Part shown: positions 1-11,390 of the stretch, one piece after another | How the letters are laid out: each line of letters starts with the position of its first letter | How positions within the stretch are numbered: position 1 is the first letter of the stretch | DNA from: Coleophoma eucalyptorum | Taxonomy: Eukaryota > Ascomycota > Leotiomycetes > Helotiales > Dermateaceae | Reading direction: 5' to 3' | Length of the DNA stretch: 64,000 nucleotides | Assembly: GCA_026120035.1 (NCBI GenBank) | Contig: JALRME010000055.1 | Coordinates: 81,169-145,168, forward strand | Notes under the pieces: model-generated | Told to the model about the DNA's origin: nothing | The model's input: only the letters and a program-made list of their open reading frames with translations | Database searches by the model: none | Position numbers and translations under genes: made by a program

Positions 1-2
1 AC

Positions 3-101
3 GAGAAGGATGAGGAGAATAAGACTATCTCTATTATGAACCTACGCCCCGACATGACCGTGCAAGCCGCGTTGAAGTACCATACCGACCCAGGTACTTA
101 G
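3..101 (+). CDS. 3' end of an unidentified gene (partial)
   Basis: An open frame enters from the left edge and ends at TAG 99-101. The 32 visible residues are charged at first (EKDEENK), followed by an amphipathic stretch with NLRPDM and VQAALKYH. Composition looks like protein, and the other two forward frames stop within about 40 bases. I do not recognise the family. It could be the last exon of a gene left of the window or a chance frame. Confidence 0.35.
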   Translation, partial: EKDEENKTISIMNLRPDMTVQAALKYHTDPGT

Positions 102-899
102 TCAAACTCTATAAATCTTGTTTAGAAGGTAGCTTTGAATTAGAGAAGGCTTTGTGAAAAAGCGGTTGACTGCTAAAGAGGAATTAGGACAAGAAAGAAA
201 CTGTAGATTCGCGATAGCTAGCGGCTGTATTCGGACAGCTATCTCCTGATATAGCTGGATCTAAACGATAACTTGTAAAATGTGATATTAGTCAAATTTT
301 TCGATCTACGGGGTGGTCTCACCACATACAAATTTGTGATTGTAAGAAAAGGGCGGATGTCACATCCAAATAACAAACAGGCACCGAGAAACTTTCAATT
401 TGCTCAAAAATTTATGCATACATTCCTTGCCTAGCAATTTGGTAAGTATAATTGTTCCAAGCCAAGCTGTCGGTAAGGAGTATCGGTGAATAGGAGATTT
501 TTGCATCAACTACAAAGAGTGAACGATTTACCCTACAGTACAGTAGAAAGAATATAAGGAGAGCTTATGATGCTATTACATAATCTCAAATATCTTGAGT
601 GTAAGTTAATCAATTAATGTTCTGATGTGCGCCAGATTTAGAACAGTAGACTTATTCTAAGTTATTATGTTAGTCACAGACATCTGAAAGCAGATGTTGT
701 CGTTTTATATATCACTCAGTTCTAGTCGACACTAATTCGCCACTATGCAGCCATCGGAGGTTTAATTGGCACTTCGCTTGCCAGGCTGGCGGCGCAAGCG
801 TAGGACTAAGGAAGAGCCATGCCCTCCGTACCGGTAGAATAGTAGACGAAATGAGGTATAACGAGCACAAAAATCTTCTAATGACCATAGAGAAGGGAT
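102..899. other. Intergenic, with decayed NACHT sequence at its right end
   Basis: Bases 102 to about 720 are AT-rich with no supported gene. From about 730 to 899 the minus strand still resembles the NTPase region after the P-loop of fungal NACHT proteins (an LQKAR-like block, then a Leu-rich block), but it is split by stops and shifts. I read it as the eroded continuation of the NACHT gene at 900-2130. Confidence 0.5.
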
Positions 900-2130
900 C
901 TAGCGTGCCTTTTGCAGATCCAGGGATTGCATGCCCTGACCACCTGATTGAGACATGGCTGAGTTTGCTCGAGCAACACACTTAAACCAGAATAGGAAGC
1001 GAGTACATTTCAATGCCGTTACTGTGCGAGAGTTTTCGGAAATATATCTCATCAAAGTGGACTTTCCAGATCCTGCTTTGCCGTTGACCCAGTAACATTC
1101 TTCGCCATGCTTTAGCCACTGGGCGAAACTGTCCCAGGACTTCTCGCCAGACACGGGTTCTGAGTATATCCACTGGAAAGTCTGTTTGTAAGCTGAGGTG
1201 ATAGTAGCACGTCTGTCTGAGATTTTTCTGAAGTGGAGAGTATTTAGAATTCGAGGAAGTAGGGTCTTGACTTCTTCTCCCGTTTCCGCTCTGAATCCTG
1301 GCAGTACCTCGTGTGTATCTTTCGTCGAATCAATATCTGTACCCCAGTATGTTGTCACTGTTGGCACCGTCCCCGGGGCTCGTTGCTTTATGGATGTTTC
1401 AAAATGCTCATTGGGTGCTGTTATTGTTGTTGATGTACCGCCTCGGGTGGTGAAAATAGCAGCCAAAGTCTCTGCATGTCGTTTTTCTGCATCTTTCCTT
1501 TCTCCGTCCATCTTACCTGTCAAAATATCGCCTTGCTGTTTAAGACTGTCTTGCAATACAGTGCCATTAATTGAGACAACTTCGATAATATCATCATTCT
1601 TGTCGAGCACATCGAGCTTCTGGTTCTGTAGAAAACTATGAGAATTGAGTAGCAGTAACACCCTAAGTGTGAGTTGTTCCCGATAATCTTTCAATCTTGT
1701 TGAGAGGTCCTTGATACGGTCTTTGCTTAGAGTTGTTCTCAAAGCTGCCCAAATACTCTCCCATCGATCTTTCTTCTTCCCTTTACTAGTAACTTTATTT
1801 AGACAATCGATAAGCTCTTGAGCGACCATATTGCACTGCTCGGCCAGGTCAAACAAATCCTAATGCAAATCAGCCAGCATTCTCCCGGGCAACATCCTAA
1901 ATACTCACTTGATCCTCTTTTCCGACCCCAACGATGACGTTTCGGGACCTAACTTGCCGCTCCAAGGCGGAGTTGAAGCCTACCAAGTCGGTAGTGATGC
2001 GAGACAAATGCTCTATTGATACTGTAGAGCCCCCGTCTGATATTTCCTTCGTCTCACGAACCAATTTAGACCCAAAATCCAGAAATTGTACAACACAAGC
2101 CGCAAGGCTGAGGGCGGAGAGTGGATCCAT
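900..2130 (-). pseudogene. Truncated NACHT/STAND gene (fungal N-terminal domain + P-loop)
   Basis: Two exons on the minus strand: ATG at 2130, exon 1 to 1909, intron 1908-1860 (GTGAGT...TTAG, 49 bp), exon 2 from 1859 to TAG 902-900, 393 residues. The start (MDPLSALSLAACVVQFLDFG) is the N-terminal domain common to fungal STAND proteins. A helical/coiled region follows, then the linker that precedes NACHT domains and a Walker A motif, GKAGSGKST. Such proteins are cytosolic NTPase switches in non-self recognition. The frame stops about 45 residues after Walker A, and weak homology continues beyond the stop to about 730, so Walker B, sensor and repeat domain are lost. A truncated product could still be made. 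Family assignment is strong; pseudogene status is inferred. Confidence 0.75.
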
Positions 2131-2627
2131 ATTGGAACGGGCGTACTCAGAGAATACTACTGAGCTCGTGCACTTGCTGTCAACACTCTACAAAAAGTAG
2201 AAGCGTTTATATCGTTAATATTCTCCAAATGGATCTGTCGGGACATCCCGAGATCAGGCCTAAATGGTTTACCGATATATCTGCCGGGATGCAGCCCAAT
2301 CCGTACGGACCTCCCGAAAGGAAAAAGCAATTAACTTACAGAACTTGATACGGCCCGACGTACGCAAAAGCAAGGTGAAGAGAGGCCCGTACGAAGATAA
2401 GGGGTTAGTCTTATATAGAGAAAAAGGGGGTAACCTATATGTATTTAAGGAGTACAGATGCCCACTCTTAGAAGGGCAGACATCACAGACAACAGCCACA
2501 ATACACTTGGATTACCTTCAGAAGAAAGGGTGACCTGAGCGTGTGGCACGTCTATCGTCTCAACAATAGTATAGGTCCAGCGTGAACCTAATACCCTACG
2601 GAGTCGAGCTCGAACTCCCGGTGAACC
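2131..2627. other. Intergenic, no supported gene
   Basis: Only short frames, none with recognisable protein similarity. The right part (about 2520-2627) abuts the minus-strand LTR and may be internal sequence of the same decayed retroelement, but no gag/pol motif is visible. Confidence 0.4.
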
Positions 2628-2901
2628 GGATCTTAATCCGAGTACTCGAAAAGATCAAACAGCGTTCACCGTAGGGTGAACCAACAATAACCTTATATTG
2701 ATCGGAATCCTATAGGTCTCGTACGAAGGACACAAAAAAGATAAGAAGAAACAGAAGAAAGAAACCAATTTCCACGTCATGTCCCTCTTATATGCTTCCT
2801 GGGTCCGAAACCCCTCCGACTCTGGTCTTACTCGCTTATGTTGGTCATGGGTCACGTGACTCGATACTGGATAATCCAACTAAGTAGGGTAGGTTCTTAC
2901 A
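2628..2901 (-). repeat. LTR relic, family A (reverse orientation)
   Basis: On the minus strand the sequence starts TGTAAGAACCTACCC at 2901 and runs through a block containing the 15 bp CCGACTCTGGTC-type region, GGACATGACGTGGAAATTGG and GTACGAGACCTATAGG. This is the reverse complement of the solo LTR at 15294-15567, with high similarity over about 220 bp. The far end (about 2628-2680) has diverged and no clear target duplication is visible, so that boundary is approximate. Confidence 0.7.
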
Positions 2902-3798
2902 GTACCCTCAGAGGGTACCAAGTTTTCTACATATAGGCCTATGACATTCAAGTTCAAGCGACTAAAAATCTGCGAACTCAGAAAGATTTGTATTTATTTT
3001 TATTTCAGTCATACTATATATATAACTCTCCCAAATACTCCTGGCCTACCAATTCCGAAAATCATGACTACGTCGTCGCCGCCCCTTGAATTTACAGAAG
3101 GCCCTCCTTTGACACTAAAATAGACCCTTTGACTCGCAACACCACCATCAAGGTTTTCCATCTTTTAAACTCATAAAACGATTAAGTTAGATACATTATA
3201 GACATCCAGATTTTATCATAATACTAAAACAGTATTCTCAGAGTTGTGGCGGCCAGAGCGCGCATGTCATACGCCGTCGCCACATAGGCTGATACCTCCT
3301 CCAGTTAAGCGATCAGGATTCTGGTCAGCGGCGGTGTGGTTATAGTAATCTCGGTAAAATTGTAATAAAATCTGTGGCTGAGCGAGATCTTGCCGGAAAA
3401 TTCCGCTTCCAAACCCCTCCCCGAGCGGCGCAAAAAGTGCCCTATGCCTCATAACCGTCCTACAGTATCTTGCCACTCTTTGACTTTGGTGAAGCCGCAT
3501 AAGATCTGAAATGGCCTCCGCCATCTCAACAACAATGGACAACTTGCCCTAGAATTAATCTGTAGTATGTAAGGTTTCCGATAAAATGAAGCGTCCTTCG
3601 CGTTCTGTTTCCCTTCACCATGCAAGTGGCTGGCCAGGTTACGCCACGATACAGCCTCGTGGGCGTCTACGACCACGCCCGTATTTCCTTCTCACGCTGA
3701 GTTCTTCAACGTCTCAACCTTCAAATTGCACTGCTGTGCCAATTTGCCGAAGTAGTGATACGAGTCGCTTGCTATGAGAGCGCACACGAACCTGTAGC
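2902..3798. other. Upstream region of HET-1
   Basis: No gene is supported; the short frames here (e.g. 2941-3123, minus 3267-3542) lack homology. The last ~350 bases read on the minus strand resemble the 43.1-42.8 kb sequence upstream of HET-2, including a block with CGAGGCTGTATCGTGGCG (3641-3665 region) matching CAAGGCTGTATCGTGGCG near 42961. The promoter/5' region was therefore duplicated together with the gene. Confidence 0.5.
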
Positions 3799-6700
3799 AT
3801 GTCTTTTCTACGGCTCATGCAACGCAAACCCAACGGCGAGATCGTCTTTCGCGAACCTACCAGAGGCGAAGTCCCTGCCTACGCAATACTCTCTCACACC
3901 TGGGGAGAAGAGGAGGTCATCTATCAAGACTTGAAGAAGGGCAAGGACAAGAGTAAGACTGTGAACAAGGCTGGGTGGAGGAAGATACAGTTCTGCGCGA
4001 AGCAGGCCGCAGCAGATGGGCTTGAATACTTCTGGGTGGACACCTGTTGCATTGATAGGAAGAATGCGGTCGAGCTTGGCGCGGCGATCAATTCTGTGTT
4101 TCGGTGGTATCAGAACGCTGCGCGCTGCTACGTCTACCTGATAGATGTCTCTAAGCTAGACACTAGGGCGGATGACCAGCGCGTATGGGAAGAAGCCTTT
4201 AGGAAGAGTCGATGGTTTACTCGAGGCTGGACGCTGCAGGAGCTCATCGCACCAAGGCTGGTTAACTTCTTTAGCTCTGAGGGTACGCAACTTGGGAACA
4301 AGTTGTCGCTTGAGTCTATGATACATGAGATTACCGGCATCGCAAACAACGTTCTACGAGGCGATCCGTTATCGAATTTTAGTATTGAAGAGCGGAGATC
4401 TTGGGCAGAGCGCCGTCATACGACGATTGAAGAGGATGAAGCGTACTGTTTGATCGGGATCTTCGATGTGTCTTTGGTACCAAATTACGGGGAGGGAAGG
4501 GACCAAGCATTTAGGCGGCTAGAGGAAAACATCCACAGATCATATAAGGGTAAGCTTCCTATATATATGTTCTGATTGAAGCAACGAAACTAACTATTAC
4601 AGGTATTGATTTCGAACAATTTACTATCGAGCTTAACCTTGCGTCATTTCCTATAGCTGTACAGCTTGTTGCAAGAGAAAAGGAGCTATCGACAATACAC
4701 GAGCTACTTCAAGGTCATAGTAGTCGATCTTGTGTCGTCCTACATGGTCTTGGGGGTATAGGGAAGACCCAGCTAGCGATCACATATGCTAGACGACACA
4801 AGGAGAAGTATACGGCGATCTTCTGGTTAAACGCCAACGATGAGGAATCTCTCAAGCTAAGTTTTCAGGGTATCGCCCAGCAAGTACTTAGGCATCACCC
4901 GTCAACAAGTATATTATCAAACATAGACCAAGATAAGGATCTCGATCAAATTGTTATTGCGGTCAAGGCTTGGCTCGACCTACCGCAGAACACCAAATGG
5001 CTTATGATCTATGACAACCTTGACAACCCTAAGATACCTAACAATCCCGACAGCTTAGCAGTTGACATCCGTCGATTTCTTCCTCAATCTGATCACGGCT
5101 CGGTTATCATTACGACACGGTCGTCACAAATCGGGCAGGGCGAACGAATTCATATTCAGAAGCTACTATATATCAGAGACGGTCTGCAGATTTTCTCGAA
5201 TATGTTGAGACGTAAGGATATTGAACAGAGTATGTCTATATGATTCGGTAATGAAAGTAGAGATAATACTAATAAGATAGATCCTGATGCTATAGCACTT
5301 ATTAAAGAGCTAGACGGTTTACCACTTGCTATATCTACAGCAGCGGTATATCTCGAACACGTGATAATAAGCTTTTCGGATTATCTTCAACTCTACAAGA
5401 GATATTGGTTGAAGCTTCAGATGACAAGCCCCCTGTTGGATTCCTATGAAGATCGTATGTTACATACGACATGGCAGATCACTTTAGATCGGATCTAACA
5501 GCAGAATAGAGCATCAGCAGAACTACTCAAGCTATGGGCATATTTTGATCGACAGGACCTATGGTTTGACCTCCTTCAGCATACACACCCTTCAGATGAT
5601 GAATGGATACAGAAGCTTTCAAAGGACGAACTGAACTTTAATGAGGCTATTAGCCTACTCTATAGTTTTGGGCTAGTTGAAACAGATCAACTATTTCAAC
5701 AACAGTTTGGGTCTCGAGGGTATAGTGTACATAACTGTGTGCACTCATGGATAGTGTGTGTATTAAATAAAGAGTGGGATAAAAGTCTTGCACGGTTCGC
5801 ATTAACTTATGTCGCCTCAGAGATTCCGATGAAAGATGAGAGAAACTCATGGATCCTACAGCGGCGGTTGCTTCAGCATGCCAATAGGCAAGAGCAGTTT
5901 ATATTAGACGGCAGAGTGGATCTAGAGGGAATGGAATGGGCGATCAATAAACTAGGCATGCTCTACGCCGACCAAAACAAGCTAGCAGATGCAGAGGAAA
6001 TGTACATTCGAGCGCTAAATGGCTATGAGAGGGCACTTGGACCGGACCACCCGTCGGCACTCGATACGGTCCACAACCTAGGCACCCTCTATTCTAACCA
6101 AGATAAGTTAGTAGAGGCAGAGGCAATGTATAATCGAGCGCTAGAAGGCTATAAGAAGGCACTTGGACCAGATAATACGTCGACACTCTCGACAGTTAAC
6201 AACCTAGGTACTCTCTACAAAACCCAAGGCAAGCTATCAGAGGCAGAGGCAATGTACAATCGAGCGCTAGAAGGCTATAAGAAGGCACTTGGACCAGATA
6301 ATACGTCGACACTCTCGACAGTTAACAACCTAGGTACTCTCTACAAAACCCAAGGCANNNNNNNNNNNNNNNNNNNNNNNNNNNNNNNNNNNNNNNNNNN
6401 NNNNNNNNNNNNNNNNNNNNNNNNNNNNNNNNNNNNNNNNNNNNNNNNNNNNNNNNNNNNNNNNNNNNNNNNNNNNNNNNNNNNNNNNNNNNNNNNNNNN
6501 NNNNNNNNNNNNNNNNNNNNNNNNNNNNNNNNNNNNNNNNNNNNNNNNNNNNNNNNNNNNNNNNNNNNNNNNNNNNNNNNNNNNNNNNNNNNNNNNNNNN
6601 NNNNNNNNNNNNNNNNNNNNNNNNNNNNNNNNNNNNNNNNNNNNNNNNNNNNNNNNNNNNNNNNNNNNNNNNNNNNNNNNNNNNNNNNNNNNNNNNNNNN

Positions 6701-9268
6701 NNNNNNNNNNNNNNNNNNNNNNNNNNNNNNNNNNNNNNNNNNNNNNNNNNNNNNNNNNNNNNNNNNNNNNNNNNNNNNNNNNNNNNNNNNNNNNNNNNNN
6801 NNNNNNNNNNNNNNNNNNNNNNNNNNNNNNNNNNNNNNNNNNNNNNNNNNNNNTATGAGGAGGCACTTGGACCGGATAACACGTCGACACTCTCAATAGT
6901 TAACAACCTAGGTACTCTCTATTCTGACCAAGGCAAGTTAGAAGAGGCAGAGATGTTGTTCACTCGGACGCTGCAAGGCAGGGAAAAAGCACTTGGACCG
7001 AACCACAGATTAACACTCGACACGGTCAACAACCTAGGCAACCTGTACAAGAACCAAGGCAAGCTGGCGGAGGCAGAGGCGATGTTCACTCGGGCGCTAC
7101 AAGGCAAGGAGGAGGCGCCTACTCAAAATGGTCAAATTTCTAATGACGATTCTGGTTATGGCAGCCTAGAAGGCGGTTTATCTGCAGAGTCGAAAGCGGC
7201 CTTTCTTGTTGATAATGGACTAGACCTTTTCAAAGCTGGCGAATTGCTAGAGGACGATTCTGCTGATATCCAGTCAATTCTTTCCGTCCCAGATGATATA
7301 CAGTCACAAGTATCTACCTATCGAGCACAACAGGAGATTGCTGCGAGTGAGCAACTAGGGGAGCTCTTGGCACGGCATGAGGAGCTAAGCCCTCTATATG
7401 AGATTGCCCTTTCGAAAATAAGTAAAGAGCGATTTGTTGGGAATCTACGGAGGATGCTTAAGCAATACTACCTTGACCTTACTAGCACTGCCCAGACCAA
7501 TCTAGAGAAAGCTGCTGTCCAACTGGTACGCAGTCGCTGGGACAGGATCAGGATAGCACAGCAGATTACAGACATCATACATCCAGACACAGCCGACCAA
7601 GCAAAGCCAGAAATCTCAGGCATTCCAGACAAAAAGTCTTACCTCGAGTCTTAGCTTGCGAACAATCGTGGTTTTCGAGACTCTGATGGGACTCGGCCGG
7701 ATCCCCCTAAGTTCGACATTTCACTATATCACAAAGACGACCTCAGTTCCAATAGCTCAGGGACCGACAATGACGACAGCGATGATTCGGGTAGTGATGC
7801 GGGTGAACAGTACCGCAATATTAATCCTCTGGGGCTCTTTCCAAAGATTGCCGAGGTTGAGAGATTCTTTACAGGAGGTGACTCTTTTCAAAAACTGTCA
7901 ATGAATCTGCAGAGATTTCTTCTGCCAACCAGCACGTCTCCGCTGAATCAAATGCTGATGGCCGTTCCCAATGAAAACATCTGGTTCTCGGATGAGAACG
8001 ACAATTCGATCTTGAACTTATTCAAGATCGTGATTGAGGATCTCACAGAAGAGAACTGGCACTGGTGGCCTTTCAGGCCGAAAATGCGCATGCTACAAGA
8101 AAACGAGACCCGTGTTCACTGGCGATGTGTAAGTATCAAGATAAGAAAATTGATCCGCCGAAAGCTGACTATTTTCAAGCACTGTGGAACTCACTTATGG
8201 ACGGAGTTGTCGAAACCACATGCTGAGAGTTACAAGATGTTGCTAGCACGGAGAGTAAGAAATCCAGGACAAGAAATGTATATGTGCACATCCAGGAGCC
8301 GCAGAAATCTGGCAGAGGCATGGAAAGCATGGATAAGCCAGGCTGCTGGTTCCAGCGGATGGCCAAGCTCTAGAACTCAAGTATCCGAAGTACCTTTACA
8401 ACATCGTTCTCAAAATAACAGTCCACCAGCTCAGGCCAACAAGAACAATCCAGTAAAGGGCAACACTCCTGTAGGGAGTTCCTTATCAGCACCTTCTCCC
8501 ATACCAGCCACTGGTCAAAGCATTCAAATACCGATAACGTCCACAAACGATATGTTTGTATTCTTCACTGTGCAAGGGTCACGGCGTACTTTGGAACTTG
8601 CGCAGATCCAAGTGGGGCAGCAAGTTGACGACGAAACCTTCTTCGAGGAAGTCCGCATCCAATACAAGAGAAAGCGAGGATTTCTCAGATATTGGTTATC
8701 CGTATGGCAGCTTCAAGACTGTGAGTTGGTAAAGGTATGATTTTCTCCATGAATGAAAAACATGATTATCTAGGTTAATAAGAAATAGTTTGTGAAAGTC
8801 TGGGGAGATCGAGTCTTATACACTAAGAATGAACTGCCTATCGATCCTCTTTACGAGTACGCTCCAAAACCCCCAATGACAGAACTACCACACATCCATC
8901 CACACGAGTTCCAAATGGCACTGCTTCCTCATTGCAGAGAATCGTGCCTGCTCTCATCTTTCCACGATTGCGTGGAGCTTCGCAGTGGGACTACAATCTT
9001 GAGACGCATTCCCAAACGAAAGCAACCCTTGCACCTGAAAGTCAATGATATGGAGGAAGCTTGGGGTCTCAATGCTCACCATACTCCTCATCTTCTAAGA
9101 GTGTTCTTGTATCATTGTTTAGTGCTGGCTGGTACATTTGCATTTTGGACTTGGTGGCTAGTCACCCATCCGAACGACCTTCAAAATGCTTCAGTCCCCT
9201 TCACTTCCGCGGCTGCAATTATTGCTCTGTTCTGGAGTTCTTTGGCCACTCTCAAGGCACTTACATAG
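3799..9268 (+). pseudogene. HET-1: HET-NB-ARC-TPR STAND protein with C-terminal membrane module, two nonsense codons
   Basis: Exons 3799-4549, 4603-5229, 5281-8128, 8180-8734 and 8789-9268; introns of 51-54 bp with GT-AG ends. Domains in order: HET (about residues 1-250; AYAILSHTWG, YFWVDTCCIDR, WFTRGWTLQELIAP), NB-ARC with Walker A GLGGIGKTQLA, Walker B-like KWLMIYDN and GLPLA, then kinesin-light-chain-type TPRs of 42 residues broken by a 496-N gap. A linker follows, then a C-terminal module with WRCHCGTHLW and two hydrophobic helices (about 9100-9160 and 9205-9260). HET-STAND proteins trigger heterokaryon incompatibility and cell death. In-frame TAA at 5496-5498 (HET-2 has Gln here) and TAG at 7652-7654 interrupt the frame; both fit CpA to TpA change. 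Alternatively the part after 7654 is a separate gene, but the frame continues directly across the TAG. Confidence 0.8.
6358..6853. other. Assembly gap (496 N) inside the TPR array of HET-1
   Basis: The gap lies between near-identical 126 bp TPR units. The reading frames on its two sides do not agree with a 496-base length, so the true length differs. The number of repeat units is unknown. Confidence 0.98.
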
Positions 9269-9810
9269 ACATATGAGCCACCATGCAATGGCCTTGCGCC
9301 AAAACTTGACTGGCTCTGTCCATATTACCTTTTTTGATAGCGATATGGAAGGAGATGAGAGGACGCTCTCCTGCAGGCAACAGCCGCGCACCTGCCGATT
9401 GAATGTTGACAGATCCTTGCATTCTACGCATGATAATTTACACCAAAAATGCGACCGTAAACACACAACTATGGCATAAATCGTGGTGGAAATACGACAA
9501 TTCGACAATGCATCAGCCACGGCTTAGTCAGTAAATATCATGTATATAAGTCAAGTTTTTACCTACTTTTATATAGAATCTTCAGACAGTTTTTCCTGCT
9601 AACCCCTTGACCAGAAGAAGACTAGGATTCGTCAAATGTTCGAGAAACGTGTTCCTACGCCACATCCGTGACATTTTACGCCACGCATATGACCAGGCTT
9701 TAATATTCAAAAATACAGTAGTGGCTAAATAAGATATAGCGAACCCGGGCGTGAATATAGTATACTATAGTATACTAACTCGGCTTATACTAAGCACTGA
9801 AATATGTGAC
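9269..9810. other. Downstream flank of HET-1, no supported gene
   Basis: AT-rich sequence with short frames that are extensions or shadows of the last HET-1 exon. Bases 9756-9775 hold a small palindrome (TAGTATACTATAGTATACTA). Confidence 0.4.
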
Positions 9811-10173
9811 CCTCTATTCGCACCGGCGTAACTCCCGGACTTTATCATTTTCTCTCTGGAGATCTTCAAAACTTAGAACTATTTTCTTTTGGTATGAAAG
9901 CTTTCCCTAGGTGCTCCGAATCTTGAATACACCTTACTGGTCGCGTCTAAGTAGGGGGGGGAAGCCAAAGTGGCGATCAGTGGCGTGTTTGAAACGATCG
10001 ATAGCATGATCAGTAACAAGTCTTTTTCTTATTGCTAAGTGGTTATTGTTAGGAGAAATAGCTAAAGAAAATAACATATTAATAACAACTTCATAGACTT
10101 GCTAAGAAAAAATTTGTGATGCCAAAACTATAAATCTGTCTCGTGACACAGTGCGTCTCGGGACACAGGGAGT
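9811..10173 (+). repeat. Right arm and end of a pogo-like element (family X2)
   Basis: About 360 bp similar to 16391-16758: both contain a CGGTGTAACTC-like start, a GGGGAA-rich block, a conserved ACGATCGATAG(C/T)ATGATCA motif, and an end made of two related units (GTCTCG...ACACAGTGCG and TCTCGGGACACAGGGAG) followed by TTA. No matching left end was found upstream, so this is a fragment or its partner has decayed. Confidence 0.6.
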
Positions 10174-10520
10174 TACTAATATAAAATAGCATTAGTATTT
10201 GCGGATGTCGTCAAGATAATAGTGAGTCTTTGTATAAGAAGACGCAACAGGTCGATGTCTCTAATTTCAGATCAAATCTGTCCTCAAGTACCTGTCGCAT
10301 GGTCACAAAGCTTGATTTCAATATTGTGATTTAACTGGTGAAATGTGATAGCATTTCTAAACAATTATTGAGGCCGTTGAGGCCCTGGTAAATAGAACCT
10401 TCCGAGTGACTAATATAATGCTACTGTCTGAGGCTATGGGGTAACATATGCAACATCGAGGTTCCACAGATGTGGTTTGAGTTTTCTGGTTTCATGGCTT
10501 TTCTGGTTTTGATATGTAGT
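10174..10520. other. Intergenic, no gene seen
   Basis: AT-rich, no open frame of note and no repeat partner recognised in the window. Confidence 0.4.
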
Positions 10521-10686
10521 TGTTAGTTTATGTCAAGTAACGTAAGAATCCACTTGTAGGCCAACATGTGTAAAATTGGTTCATCGATGATCTATGTGAG
10601 GAATATAAATATCTCCCTCACAAAGTGTAACATAGGACTAGGTCTTGTGATTAACCTGATAATGACATTCCGACAGTCTATCAACA
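10521..10686 (+). repeat. Solo LTR, family B
   Basis: Starts TGTTAGTTTATG and ends CTATCAACA (166 bp). It contains the family core: AAAATTGGTT, a TATA-like AATATAAATATCTCCCTC block and ACTAGGTCTTGTGATTAACC. The same order occurs at 11257, 12837-12999 (reverse) and 32609-32789. No clear target duplication remains. Confidence 0.65.
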
Positions 10687-11256
10687 ACTAAATATTTTTC
10701 TTTTACCACTTGTCTCCTTTCTCCTTCCGCTTTCTCATATTATTTATATAAAAGTCCTTCACTATATGTCGTAAGCATCGTGGTAGAAGAGGATAAACCC
10801 CCCGAGTACACCGCATAATTACGCGATATACAAACCTGGTTTATCTTGTACTAGGTATATCGAATGAAACTCGAACATTTTCGGGTAGCATTTCTATGGT
10901 TATTATCTTTACTCTATGTCCAAAAGGATGTATAAATAGCCACATCGAAAATGCTTTGAAGAAAAGTCCGTCAGGCCACATGATAAATTTTGCTAGAGCT
11001 TTGGTCTCCGCTAAGACCTCGCTAGTAGTAAAGGACGAAATAGTGCTTTTCTAGTATACTTCAAAAGCTGCTAAATCCCGTGGCCATTTTTCTTCCGGTA
11101 CCTTTTTAAGTCCTATTGCTAGAATTGAGAATTCCTTATATACTGCTTTACCCTCGTAATTGTTTAACCTTCCATATACGTTCTCATACGAAGTAATTGA
11201 CGACCAATATATAGTTGCTACAATCCAAAGCTGCAATTCTAGATTATCGACGTTAG
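10687..11256. other. Intergenic, no gene seen
   Basis: AT-rich. A 61-residue minus-strand frame (11051-11236) has no recognisable features. Possible remains of the retroelement whose LTRs flank the stretch, but no gag/pol motif is visible. Confidence 0.35.
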
Positions 11257-11390
11257 TGTTGGTTTACGTAGAGTAACGTAGGTACTTGACTAGCGTGTCA
11301 AAACGTATGATATTCATAAAATTGGTTAAAGATGTTGATTGAAGAGAGTGTGAGGCAGAGAGGTATAAGTACCTCTCTCGCTCACTCACT
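11257..11390 (+). repeat. Partial LTR, family B
   Basis: Starts TGTTGGTTTACGTAG and includes ATAAAATTGGTTAAAGAT and GCAGAGAGGTATAAGTACCT, almost identical to 32609-32733. Similarity is lost after CTCTCTCGCT near 11385, so the 3' part is missing or replaced. Confidence 0.65.

Noticed and set aside
1198..1641. 147-codon plus frame inside the NACHT gene
   Set aside because: Antisense shadow of the NACHT exon, whose protein has clear family motifs.
5230..5280. TGA at 5241 as a third nonsense codon in HET-1
   Set aside because: It lies within an intron (GTATGT...TACTAAT...ATAG) whose position is conserved in HET-2.
6322..6906. Long open frames across the N gap on both strands
   Set aside because: They are artefacts of reading N as coding; only the plus-strand TPR frame is real.
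9645..9705. CGCCAC...ACGCCACGCA looking like another X-family terminal repeat
   Set aside because: The GCAGGGAC core and TA flank are missing, so the match is too weak.
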